Assembly (NCBI GenBank): GCA_016648135.1
Contig: JADDOH010023673.1
Span: 124,001 to 188,000 of the forward strand
DNA from: Agrypnia vestita
Taxonomy: Eukaryota > Arthropoda > Insecta > Trichoptera > Phryganeidae
Length of the DNA: 64,000 nucleotides
Reading direction: 5' to 3'
Under the pieces are notes generated by a model. It searched no databases. It had not been told where the DNA came from and saw only the letters and a program-made list of their open reading frames with translations. This document shows, piece by piece, positions 21,683-32,301 of the stretch (its first letter is position 1; the number at the start of each line of letters is the position of its first letter). The translations under genes were made by a program, and so were the position numbers.

Positions 21683-22075
21683 ATGGACAAAGAAAATCAA
21701 ATAGCAGAATTGCCAAGACGAATAGGAATGAGCTGGGCTGCTTTTGGATGATGGAGCGAAATCGTAGAAATCCTAGTTAGCCTAAAAAGAATATCCTTCG
21801 AATCGTGTATACTGCCAGAACGACGTATGGAGACGATGAACAAAGAAAAGCTCAAATGCACGCAACGATAAATGGAGATCCATGCTTGGTATCAGCCTGA
21901 GAGATCATGGATCGTGTAGCGAAACTAAAATGGCAATAGACAGGGCATGTTTCAAGGCAGGATAACAATATATGATCTCCCAGATTTCTGAAGTGGAGAC
22001 CTTGGGAGAGTAAAAAAGGCGTTGCAAGACCTCAAAAGAGATGGACAATTCAAAATATCCGGCTTCATAATGCGT
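21683..22075 (+). pseudogene. RTE-clade LINE, degenerate 3' fragment
   Basis: Reading across frames gives MSWAAFG, ..FESCILP.., ..EKLKCTQR.., SMLGISLRDH, then KWQ.TGHVSRQDNN.WSPRFLKWRPW and ARPQKRWTI. This order (TYGAETW region lost, LGVSLRDRIRN, KWQWAGH, RW, LEWRPR, GRP..RW) is typical of the C-terminal part of RTE-type LINE proteins in insects. Several stops and frameshifts make it a dead relic. It directly abuts the next LINE fragment. Confidence 0.65.
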
Positions 22076-22084
22076 TTTGGCAAA

Positions 22085-22823
22085 CCATTCAGGCAAATTA
22101 GTACATTTAGGAGACCATACATAACCAATATTCGACCTTACCTTGAATTTTGTTCGACAATATGGTCACCCACATATAAATTTAATATTAACAGAACCGA
22201 AAACGTTCAAAAAACATTCCTTAAGCATATTAACTACAAATTTAATTTGAATTTTAACTATTTGGATTCAATAAAATTTCATAAATTGGACATTCTAGAA
22301 AACAGGTGAATATTGCCAGATCAATCACTTCTTTTCCAAATAATTCATAACTTTATTGATTCTCCTGAAATCACCAGCTTGTTAGCTTTCCATGTCCCAT
22401 TCCGACCTACCAGACAGAAGTACCTCTTTTCCCTTCCAATTTATCAAACCAACAATAGGAAATTCTCTCGCATTCCACGCATATGCTCAGATTATAATTA
22501 TCTTTTAAATTCAATAGATATTTTTAACACTAAATATGAAGAGTATCGTCATATGGTAAGGCAGATACTAGAAACTCGTCTCCCTCCCTGATCATGTATA
22601 TTATATACATCACGAGCCTCTCTGTGTCTATGTTAAAGTTAAATTTGGAACAATCGGTTAAACGAAACTGTAAAGTTGTTTTATCTGTCATTGTCAAATT
22701 GAATTATCTATGGTTATGTCCTATTTGTGTTATCCTTTAATTGTTGGAGACATTTAACTTGTATTTCATCTTACCAAGCGATTGTGTCTCCCTGTTGGAT
22801 GACCGAATAAAATAAAATAAAAT
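22085..22823 (+). pseudogene. Jockey/CR1-like LINE, C-terminal end and 3' tail
   Basis: The protein segment YITNIRPYLEFCSTIWSP, ..NINRTENVQKTFLKHINYK, ..LDSIKFHKLDILENR, one stop/frameshift near 22306, then ..LFQIIHNFIDSPEITSLLAFHVPFRPTRQKYLFSLP, ..RIPRICSDYN and ..QILETRLPP stop (22591) is the conserved tail after the reverse transcriptase domain in many insect non-LTR elements (VRPILEYCSPVWSP, ENVQRRF, L..RR..DL..YKI). About 230 bp of 3' untranslated sequence ends in a (TAAAA)n run at 22806-22823, the expected 3' tail. 5'-truncated. The clade (jockey versus CR1/L2) is not certain. Confidence 0.75.
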
Positions 22824-25290
22824 ATTATCTGTGGGAGATTAACAGTAGGTTTATTCTCTAGTAATTATATTTTAATTAAGACAAATTATAGATGTCTCTC
22901 AGAGATGAACCTATTTATATAGGAAAGCGTGTATGGAATTCTTTTCTTGGGCGTCCACAGGGCTTTCGGAATATCTTGGCTGGCTTAAGTGATTAATTTA
23001 CACAATGCAACGTTCACCGATTACACTTCGATTATTACTTTTTTATTTTATATTCGATTTAAAAAATGTGAATAAGATATATTCTTGAGGATGCAGGAAG
23101 TGGGGGGCCGGTATACGTATTACGTGCCCGGGACCCTGCAATAAGTTGCTACGCCATTGGTTCGCATCACCTCTCATGGCTGCATTAAATTATATTATCC
23201 AGGGAAATAAGTCCCTGGCGCGTGTCGTGCGTCGGCAGTTTGCTCATCTGATGATTTCCGCAAATATTTTTCGCAAATTGGCACCGGCTGACATTAAGCA
23301 TGTTTTGGATTAACCAGACGGCTTACGGCACTGTTCAGCGAATGATTAAATTACCGAAATTTTAAGAAAAAATAAAAATATGTTCGTAAAATCAATTCAC
23401 TGGATGATCATAAATCTGCTAGTCTACTATTTATCATTCTTGTGAGATATGTTTCAACAATAGCTAAGTTTCTATATATTTTTTTTAATTTTACCTCCTT
23501 AAATTCTGCTATTAATTAAGTAATTGTGGGTCATTGTTTCTGCCAAGAAATGCAACGCAAGAAACGCAATTTCTGACGGTTACCACAATTTAAGCCTGCA
23601 GCCCGTATACAAAATCGGGTCTCAAAGTGCGCACTTCACTGTGCGCTCTTTGGTTGCTCAACGACCGTGCGCACCTAACATAGTTGTTGAGGTGCAGACC
23701 TTAAGATTTCATTTCAGAGCGCACGCAGGTAAGGTTAACTCTAGACCTTAAGTGAATATCGGGTGTTCATTCAAATCCACCGTCCCGATTAGGATGTAGC
23801 CAAGGTTATTTCTACATATGTTTATAGTTTAGCGACATATTTTGGTACTTTCTGAAGTATAATAATATCCACTTTTATCTATGAGAGTACCTGAGAGTTA
23901 TTACTGTTGACAGCTAGGTTTTTTTATCTGTTTCATTGTAAAATAAAGGCTAAGTCTGAGTTATACAATAGGGTTAAAAATGCACACTTTGAATCTTTCA
24001 ACAAATTAATTAAATAAATAAAGAAATGAAAATAAAAGGGGAAGTGTATAATTAAATCATTGACCAAATGAATTAAATTAAAATAAATAAATAAAATAGT
24101 GACAATGACCATAAAAAATATTTTCTATTTGATCATTGTATTTTAAATGCAGCTAACCTTTAACGTGTTTGTAAAAAATATTCTATACATTTTGTTATCT
24201 CTTTATGTTCTATATGAGGTGTTGAAACGCAAAGCAACATCCTGCTGAGATAAATATAATGTTTCTGAGATAAATATAAAAAAAACCTGTCTCTACTCAA
24301 GAAAATTTTTCTGGAATCTATGAAACCTACATCTTATCGGAAAAAAAGTTTTTAAAAACAATTTCCACCACGGTTTTCTTTTTGTATACGTCTATAAATA
24401 AATATTTAACTTTTAAATACGGATGTTGCCGTCTTCACTTTTAATAGTGATTTGGAAGCATTAGGTATTTAGGAAGGGACAGAGGATATTTTTCCTTAAA
24501 AACTCTAATTCAGTACATTCTTAATTAGTTATCCTAGTTTTAATATTGGCATCGAGGAACTATTCGTGGCAGTTTTTCCAATAAAGTTTATGTTTAATGC
24601 GCAGTCAAAGCGATTGAATGACATTCATGTTTTACGGTGGATTCTGGAGGGTGCTGCAACTCTCGGCGAGACCGCAATAGCCATCTCCGCTTCAGAGATG
24701 AGACTTGGGAACTAGGTCACCTAATGATCCGCCGGGAGCATTACTCCGCGTTACGCAACCTGTTGAAACAACTGGATTGCAGTTTATGCGAGTAGTTTCC
24801 CGTTAGCGTTCTCGATTTACGTATATGACCGCTTGAAACAAACTATCAGACCAACCCTATCAAAGGAAACCAGACACAAGGCTGTGCCGCGGGTTGCGTG
24901 GAATTACGTTGTCCTCTTGTCAGAAGCAGCACACAGCCAATAAGCTCAGTTCAAGCTACTTGTTATGTAGAAAGCCGTACAACGCGCGGAACACAAAGTT
25001 CTCTAGAGGCAAAAATTCATAAATTGACTCTGCGTACTCTCATTTCCAAGTTTGTACGTGTAGCTTAATCAGTTTCTCTATGAAGTGAACCTGAAGGTAG
25101 TTACTATCCTTGATGAAACGTTATCCTTAAGTCTCGGTAATGATTGGTATATAAGTTGGTCAGTCCACTCTGCATACAAAATAGACAACGAATGTCTTTA
25201 CTGAAGGCTTTACGGGAGTATTGAGATCTATTAATTCCATTCAATAGTTTTAACTACATAAGTATCTTATTGCGTTGTGGCTGTTAAGTG
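22824..25290. other. Unassigned DNA with a GC-richer patch
   Basis: About 24600-24960 is richer in G+C than its surroundings without a convincing frame. A 75-codon plus frame at 23524-23751 is unremarkable. No known repeat recognised except the GGCGTAGC motif at 23145-23160. Confidence 0.35.
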
Positions 25291-25390
25291 TTTGTTGGTC
25301 TAGCGGTTAAGACGCTCACCTAGTATACCTAACTTTGAAAATGGCAATAAAAAATTGATGTATTCGTATTCCGTACTCCGCATATATATA
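25291..25390 (+). repeat. SINE family B, internally deleted copy
   Basis: A good pol III box A, TTGGTCTAGCGGTTAAGAC, at 25295 is followed almost directly by the family's 3' part (agtttgaaaatag.. gatgt.. cgtattccgt..), so the box B region present in the copy at 34561-34746 is deleted. The 3' end runs into a short TA repeat. Confidence 0.6.
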
Positions 25391-26229
25391 TACATATGCA
25401 TTATGAAAAGGTTATTTTTCGGGAACTTCGCGGATTTGTAAAAATGTGTTATTTTTGCGCTATTTCGGTTACACTGGGATAACCATTCTCAAGCTGGTCT
25501 CTCTGACAGTTTAGAGATAACTATTCGATTTCTCTGACTTCGCCGTAGGGGTGGTGGTAATGGTGGCGAACGCGGGGGCGGGCTAATTATATATAAATCT
25601 GACAGCTGAAAAGAATTCAATATTTCGTCATTATTGAGACGTTTTCAAAAAAAGTGTGTGTTTTAAAAAAAACACGGCTGGAGTGAGACTCCAATCCGGA
25701 ATGTCCAGTACGTAAGATGGCCATCATCGCTTCTTCACGACTCAAAATTATACTATATATATTTTAGATTAAATTAATGGTATATATGATTGGTGTATAC
25801 TTTATTGGAATGGCATATATTTTATTTATTCGGAAAACCAACAAGTTACAACAATTAAGTAAATACAAAGAATAGTAAACAAAGAACCAAGTATAGGTTT
25901 GCACTGGTATTTACGCAATTTACGCTTCCTACGTTCGACGTTTGACAGGATTTAAATTATGTATAAATATAATCAATAAATATGTATATAAAGAAACCCG
26001 TGTTTCCCTACCCGCCAAGTTTTCTCCACAGCCAGCCACAACCACCCACCGGTAGCTATGGTGGTGAATAGCACTTGGTGTCACATCGAAAATATGCGAG
26101 TTTGGTGGGGGTGGCTGTGCGTGGGTGGGAGTGGGTGACGAAAATGTGCTTTCTAGCACATTGTTTTGTTATGAGAAGGCCGAAAATGCTTCAGATTGTT
26201 TCAAAATAGGCGCGCTGACTATGTCGGTG
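25391..26229. other. Unassigned; G/C-skewed foldback at 26020-26140
   Basis: ccagccacaaccacccacc near 26030 and ggtgggggtggctgtg near 26104 can fold back on each other. This may be the left part of the Helitron whose 3' end is at 26479. No gene recognised. Confidence 0.35.
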
Positions 26230-26479
26230 AGTCTAGAAGTTTCCAGAAAAACTTGCTCTAGAAATTTCTGGAAGGAGATTGTTCTAGAAAATTCCCGAAA
26301 GTTCTATAAAGTTCTAAACTGAGTGGCGGAATGTATCGAAGTGTCTAGAAAGCTCCTGTACATTCGAATTTCTTAAAAGTTCTGGAAGGAGTATGTTCTA
26401 GAAGGTTCGCGAAAGTTCTATGACGATCCAAACAGTGTTCTAAAAATCTACGCGTGCGAAGCCGCGCGGGCACAGCTAG
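26230..26479 (+). mobile_element. Non-autonomous Helitron, 3' portion
   Basis: The 3' terminus reads tacgcgtgcgaagccgcgcg, ggcacag, then CTAG (26476-26479) followed by T. The GC-rich hairpin-forming segment just before CTAG|T is the Helitron 3' signature, and the cgtgcgaagccgcggg form is common in insect Helitrons. No Rep/helicase sequence is visible, so it is a non-autonomous copy; the 5' boundary (TC) was not located and the start given is only where recognisable content begins. The interior is packed with heat-shock elements (next entry). Confidence 0.75.
26236..26418. promoter_or_regulatory. Array of canonical heat-shock elements (HSF sites)
   Basis: HSF binds alternating GAA and TTC units spaced by two bases. 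Perfectly phased runs here are GAAgtTTCcaGAA (26236-26248, 3 units), GAAatTTCtgGAA (26261-26273, 3 units), TTCtaGAAaaTTCccGAAag + TTC (26282-26304, 5 units, with a further in-phase TTC at 26312), TTCtgGAA (26380-26387, 2 units) and TTCtaGAAggTTCgcGAAag + TTC (26396-26418, 5 units). Trimeric and longer runs are the class that binds HSF trimers strongly. Function in this insect is inferred and no neighbouring gene is seen. Confidence 0.8.
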
Positions 26480-26540
26480 TATAATAAATAAAAATATTAT
26501 TTAAATTACGTTCAGAAAATTTTCACTAGTGTACGGCTAG
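26480..26540 (+). mobile_element. Second Helitron-like 3' terminus, 61 bp downstream
   Basis: tgtacggCTAGTAT at 26530 is identical to the end at 17131-17143. Just upstream is the palindrome GAAAATTTTC followed by actag. The segment may be a short remnant of another Helitron abutting the one that ends at 26479. Confidence 0.45.
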
Positions 26541-26565
26541 TATGTAATATACATATATATTGTGT

Positions 26566-26690
26566 TTTTGACGTGGCTGTTTCGGTAAGTTGCTTCGTTG
26601 TTGTTGCAGGCGACCGGGGTTCGATCCTTACACCAAGCGTGTAATTTCGTTTTTTAGCCTTGGATTCAAACGAAATTAGTATATTTAGAT
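26566..26690 (+). repeat. SINE family A, copy 2
   Basis: Box-B-like GGGGTTCGATCCTT (26616-26629) followed by the family tail GTGTAATTTCGTTTTTTAGC (26639) and ACGAAATTAG. The head upstream matches the family loosely. Confidence 0.6.
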
Positions 26691-27663
26691 ATTACTGGAA
26701 CACTCATTTCAAGCGCATTTCGTGGTCTCGCATTTTTGCTACATGATTTCGCTACACGCCTCGCTACACGTATTTCCGGTACAATGTGCGTGCTGCACGT
26801 GCGCAACTTGCGTTATAATAAAAAATTGCGCCATGATACAAAATGAGCCAAAAGAAATAGCCTCAAAAAATGCTTTCTCTCCCTCAGCCTTAATTCTTAC
26901 CTCACATTTTTTCTACCCGATCCTACCGAACAATTTTTAAAAATACTTTCCGAAATTATAATTTATTCGTTATGAGAATACATTTTCATTTTAAATATTT
27001 AGGCTATTTCAATGTAATTCTTCCAAATATTAAATTATTTATCATATAATGAGACTTTATTTGATAACAATAGTGATCGCGAAGATTGTGGAGCGCGTCT
27101 CATTAATTTATACGATATAAAAATGTGGTAATGTCAGCGTAGTATCAACAGTAGAGAACAAAGCGAAGCAATATTTTTTCGCGCTAGAGCCCGTTTCTTG
27201 AATGAGGTGCAATAATTGGATAGATTTGACATGGAACTGTTCTTTTCACAATTGGACGTATGTCTAGGAATAATCCAATTGGAATAACGGTGGGGTGTGT
27301 GACGTCTCTGTCACCTGTGGATGGTGGCAGTCCGAGAAGGGAAGGGAGAAGTCAGAAGGGAGGAATATGCCCGAACCATTTTTCTTGTTATCTTTTGCAC
27401 GCACTTCGGCTATACTGCCTTTTCTTCTTCTCAATCTTTTTAGAAACATCCACCTTTATAATATCCAGTTTTGCAAAATTTAGCAGGAAGATTGATGGTT
27501 ACATTTTGTAGATTTCGAGACATACACCCGTGAAAATTTACGGAACATAATTTAAGTATTATTTATTCATTTATACACGTAATGTCGAAATGTAGGAGCG
27601 AAATATTAATTTCATTATCATTCAGCTAAGTCCTGCTCTTATATGTGGTATTAGTATATTTTT
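26691..27663. other. Unassigned DNA
   Basis: Overlapping open frames on both strands at 27260-27511 coincide with a GC-richer stretch, but none looks like a known protein. Confidence 0.35.
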
Positions 27664-27805
27664 GATGGCCACGGAGAAAGGCCTCAGGCCATTAGTCGCC
27701 GTCCGCGCGTCCGAGGTTCGAGGGTTTCTCCAGTAAGTGCCGCGTAATTTCGTTTTTAGCCGTGAATTCCAGGAGGTTACGGAGTTACGGAACAAACAAA
27801 CAAAA
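27664..27805 (+). repeat. SINE family A, copy 3
   Basis: Head ggccacggagaaaggc resembles tccacggagaggcgg in copy 1. Box-B-like GAGGTTCGAGGG (27713) and the tail GCGTAATTTCGTTTTTAGCC GTGAATT follow, then ttacggagttacgg and a CAAA-type tail. Confidence 0.6.
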
Positions 27806-28133
27806 AATGGGTAGGTATTTAGGGAGATGTGGGGAGCGGGTTAAAATTTTAAAAATATAATACACGTTGCCAGGAGAGTGAGGACGGTGCCTTTGTATTG
27901 CTCAGGGTCCTAAAGAGTAACCATGCAGAATTTGGTTAAATCGGTCAAAGACTATAAGATTGTACGAAGAACAGATAGATAGACAAAAGACATTCAGTTT
28001 TACAGTCACTAATATTTTTTTAATTTTCTCGTTTCCTCTCTTGTATTATTTATTCAATCTTTTGAAACGCAATATGAAATAATTCTGTAATTGCTGTATC
28101 TAAATTAATTAATTTAAAAAAATTTAATTTCCC

Positions 28134-28485
28134 TAAAGGCATTACACCACCCTGGGGACCTGTAATTTAGGTAGAAATTGGGTGATTTTTGACAAGGAGG
28201 TTATTAATTTTATACATTTATAGCGCATACAGTGAGTACATCGAAATTATTGTCCCATATACATTTCTTAATATGTAAGTAGGTACATGACCATTCTGAA
28301 ATGTGTACCGGGTAATGTTACATCTCAGCCATGGTTTTTTTTTTCAAAAATTTTCTAATAAAACAACTGTTTTAAATACACCTTATTGAGTGCCAATAAA
28401 AAATAAGATAATTAATCACCTCCTTGTAAAAAATCGGCAAATTTTTTCCTAAATTTTAGACTCTCTGGCCGGTGCAACCCCTTAA
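28134..28485. repeat. MITE, 352 bp, AAGGGGTT-type ends
   Basis: Arms of ~80 bp (28134-28215 and 28401-28485) are inverted copies at roughly 75% identity, sharing attacacc/ttgcaccgg, atttagg, gattttt.acaaggaggt and tattaat. The right end reads caaccccttaa; a solitary similar end ttaaggggttacacacc is at 35132. Confidence 0.65.
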
Positions 28486-29276
28486 ACTAAAACACATATT
28501 TAGCAATCGTCTTTAAAATTAATATTTTAACAAGGCGATAAACATAGCACTAACTAAATAAAAAGTCGATGTTGGCCATAAAGCAGTAAGCCTGGCGCGA
28601 CTATCGTAATGTAGAAGTATCGCTTTATCGGGCCGGCGCGGCGCTGACCGCGCTCGGCTGCGTCTTGATCGTACGCTTCGTCGACCGCATCATTCACGAC
28701 CTGCTTTTGTATGGCTCGCAATAACATCGCTCCGAATATCCGTGCTTGAGAATACACCCTGTTCACTGTTACAATAAATGCCAGCTGACTAACCAGACAG
28801 TTCCGCAATAAGCATAAATATCTGGATAGTAGTTCCTGGAGTGCGGTGCCATTATTTTTGACAGATTGAGGCCGACCTAGAAGTCTATAAACTCCTCGGG
28901 ATCTATTTATTCGACAATGCCTCGTTTGATCGAGGAAGACAAAGTGTCTTCCCTACCAAATTGTAGCGAGGCGATCAGACACTCTTACCGGCAGTAATAC
29001 GCGCAATGTTATTTAATGATATTTTCGGTGATCATATTTATTGTCTCAACCAATCCCAAAAATGAATGCCATAATTTTAACAAGTTGAAAAAATAGTGAC
29101 ACTCAATTTTTCCTAAGTCTCCTTCAAATATATACGTATTATAAGATTTAAAGATTCTGCGAGGCAAAGCCTTGACAAAAATCACCATGCTAAAACGTCG
29201 ACCTAGGTTTCCTCAGGGAATACGCATCATACGCATTCTAATCCAGGAGATAAGTATTCCATAATATTATATATTT
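28486..29276. other. Unassigned; short GC-rich patch with protein-like frames on both strands
   Basis: At 28590-28724 the plus strand has a 44-codon frame with a hydrophobic run (AGAALTALGCVLIV..) and the minus strand an 84-codon frame (28554-28808). Neither is a family I can name. The rest is AT-rich. Confidence 0.3.
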
Positions 29277-29547
29277 ATTAATTTTAATTAAACAATTTTG
29301 AATTAACCACATAACTAGTAACTCTACGTCTGCCGATTTCGGTACCACTGTATCTTCATCAGGACGGACGCAAACTAACTATCCATTACTTATTCTAGTT
29401 AACAAATCAATTTTTGAACGGGGCGTGGCTTGTTAGCTAGATTAAGCAATGGATAGTTAGTTTGCGTCCGTCCTGATGAATCGAAACCGGTACACGTAGA
29501 ATTACTAGATAAGTGGTCAATACAAAGTTGTTTAATTAAAATTAATA
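29277..29547. repeat. Inverted pair of PLE-like hammerhead repeats
   Basis: Arms 29277-29386 and 29448-29547 are inverted copies (ggatagttagtttgcgtccg, tcctgatga, acgtaga, gtttaattaaaattaat). Minus-strand core in the left arm: CTGATGA (29362-29356), stem II region, GAAATCGGCA and GACG pairing with CGTC as stem I; the stem III palindrome is mutated. Plus-strand core in the right arm: CTGATGA (29473-29479) then only ATC before GAAACCGGTA (29483-29492), so stem II has been deleted. Neither is likely to be active. Confidence 0.75.
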
Positions 29548-30280
29548 ATTATGCCCAACCACAAAATTAACGCTATAAACATAAAAAATATTATATATAC
29601 CTGGGCAGCCTGTTTCGCGACATGGTGAGCATTTTATGCGGGTACCCTACGCCCTAACTGTACTATAAATTCAGATACACGTAGATTGCACAGCCTAGCT
29701 AATCAATAGGGCTCTGTTAACATATTTAATGCTCGTACACTCCACACATATAAAAAACAATTCTTATTTTATATTTTGTCTACATAATTGATCTATTATT
29801 TATTGTACTTATCTTGTCGACATTCTTTACTTTTTTTATCATTTTCTTCTTACGTAATTATTTCTTATTGTATTTATTGTATATATTGTATTTATGCTGT
29901 TGACATTCTTATTTTTTTTGTAATTTTCTTCTTTTGTACTTAAATAGCTATATTATGCAAAAACCCAATTTAGGTCATGCATTATTGATAAATAAATAAA
30001 TTAGAGTATGCAATGTATCAATGCTCACCATCACGCCGTGCAGCGATATTTACCTGAGACACAAACGTTTTCGATAAAAATGATTATTGCCAGTGCCACG
30101 TATAACGCGGTAATTTTAAGTTATGAAAATACAAGGAATATGTTTGATATGATATTTGTTTGGGCTAATTTTTTGGTTTAGTTAGGTTGTAATGTGTTAT
30201 TTTTTTAATTTTCTTCAGAGGACACTACTGGATAAAGTATTTGACTTTGCGTATCTTCTAAATTAGTGTGTATGGTATGG
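29548..30280. other. Unassigned AT-rich DNA with a LINE-like tail
   Basis: About 29600-30001 ends in gataaataaataaatta and may be the 3' untranslated tail of a non-LTR element; no coding part was recognised. Confidence 0.35.
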
Positions 30281-30312
30281 TCTTTTACGTTCATAAATAT
30301 GAACGTAAAAGA
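30281..30312. repeat. Perfect hairpin, 14-bp arms, 4-base loop
   Basis: TCTTTTACGTTCAT and its exact complement surround AAAT. Confidence 0.85.
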
Positions 30313-32301
30313 GCTGCGAGCTCAATTTTTGGAACAGTCGGAAAATCTTTTACAAAATAATATATTAAAACAGATTATCGGGGACCCTATTTTTTGCTGT
30401 CAAATTATAATTATTTATTTCTTGGACTGTTGAAGCAATAAATGTAGATGTTGTCATGTCCTTTGTTAACACACTCCACTTTGGTGCATTTTCACTGTTT
30501 CTTGGCAGACTTTACACGCTATTCTGTGTAGAATTTTGAAAATAAATGAGTAATTTTGTTTCAGGTATTGACAACCACCTGTATTAGAGCGATAATGGCT
30601 GTGATGGTGGAATGGTGATATACTGGGTAAGGAATTATGGCCACGCCGCTGACGTCAGTGAAGAGTCTTCAAACCATCAAAGTCTGCCAAAGAGTTTTGC
30701 AGGAACGGTTGAGTCTAAAGAAACATACATTTTTAAAAGGACAGAATATTCTTATTATGTAAAACAGTACCATTTTCTAATGTGTATCTCAAATACTTAA
30801 CCGTAACTTTTTCTGCATAATGTTTATCATTATTCTTCACAGTTCTCGCCTTATCTCGTTCATCTGAGGTATGTCTCTAATCATTCTGCTTCATTTTGTT
30901 TTATTCTGCACCGCTACATCTTCACTATAACTGACTGAAGCTATTTAAGTCGCTCGTGGTCTTCTTACTGGTTTCAATGCTAATGTTATTAGAAATGATC
31001 TTTCTTCCTTCGCAACACATGTTCTAACTATCTGAGTTGGCCTTTTTTTTATTTTTAAAATTAGGGCTACCCTCAAAATCATATTTTTTTAAAGACAGTT
31101 ATACTTTCTTCACCATACCCCATTTTCCTCTGAGCTGCACGCATCTTCTTCCGATCTGTGACCATAGTTGACCCTTATTTATGTTATTAAATTTTTCCCT
31201 TTGTCATTATTGGAATATTATATGATATACACATAATAATATAAGGATCACGGCCCCACTTGGGTTAAGCTATGATACTTTTATACTGTAAATCTGTGGC
31301 ATAATGGAGCCCGGGTATTGAATGCATTGTTTTAACGCACGTACGTGCTAGCATAATGATTATGATTTATTTCTCTATATTCTTTAAAAATATTAATTAA
31401 TGAATAATGTAAGTAGCTTAAAAAAAGATTAACAATGTCTCGCCTCCCTTGGAAAATCCTATGTTAATCCCGGGTACGTAAATATACCATGCATTTATTT
31501 CTGAGAATTAAGTGTATATTTTTCTTCTTGTGGGACACATTTTCTCTTGTGTTATTTTCCTTAGGAAAATAATTAAAAAAATATGAACAAACCTCTACAG
31601 AAGCTGTTTTACAGCAGAATGTTCCAATTAAATGTTCGGTATATACAGGATCTTTGCGCGGGATGCTCGAGGCGCTGACGTCATCGAGAATATCTCCTTA
31701 GCGTCTCACACAATATACTACCAACAAAATCGTTGTTTCAAGTCTGCGTACACTTTGAGGACGACTCAGAATTATATCTTGATAGGGTCCTTACCTTTTC
31801 AAGAATATCTATTTTATATTTATTTCACTTCCCCAAAAATTCAGGCATTTTTATTTATTTTGTTAAAAAGACATACCTACGTACACGTATACCGTATCAC
31901 ATCAAATATTCCTGCGATATGAAACTAAAATAAACTTGGTGGGCTTTGGAACAAGTATCGAACCGATACCAATAAATAGATTACTGTGTATCTTAACTAT
32001 TAGATCAAGAAGTTATTACTATTTTGCTTATATTTTATATACATGTGGACAGCACGAAAATTCTGACCGTGTTACTTAATGAAATCGACAGAAGCCACTT
32101 ATATATACTTTTTTATGAGCAATATTACGTTTCTTGTTTTAGGTACCTGAAGGTGTGGGTTGTGTCATTACCAAGAATTAGATAGAATTTCAAAATGTTT
32201 GTTTAGTCTGACTCTGGACACAGAATGGAACTTACGTCTATTTATATTCTCGAGTAATGTTCACACGCACCAATTTATGTATCGCGGAAGAACCTTAGAC
32301 G
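30313..32301. other. Unassigned AT-rich DNA
   Basis: No gene or repeat recognised. Open frames such as 31632-31922 are not above chance in quality. Confidence 0.4.

Larger units (their letters stand above)
21153..23160. other. Interval bracketed by inverted GGCGTAGCTA motifs
   Basis: CCAGTGGCGTAGCTAC at 21153 and its near reverse complement (GTTGCTACGCCATTGG) ending at 23160 bracket two LINE fragments. Both ends also share a CCCGGG-containing patch just inside. Either this is a transposon terminus pair or two unrelated copies of one short repeat in opposite orientation; a third copy stands at 19577. Confidence 0.35.
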
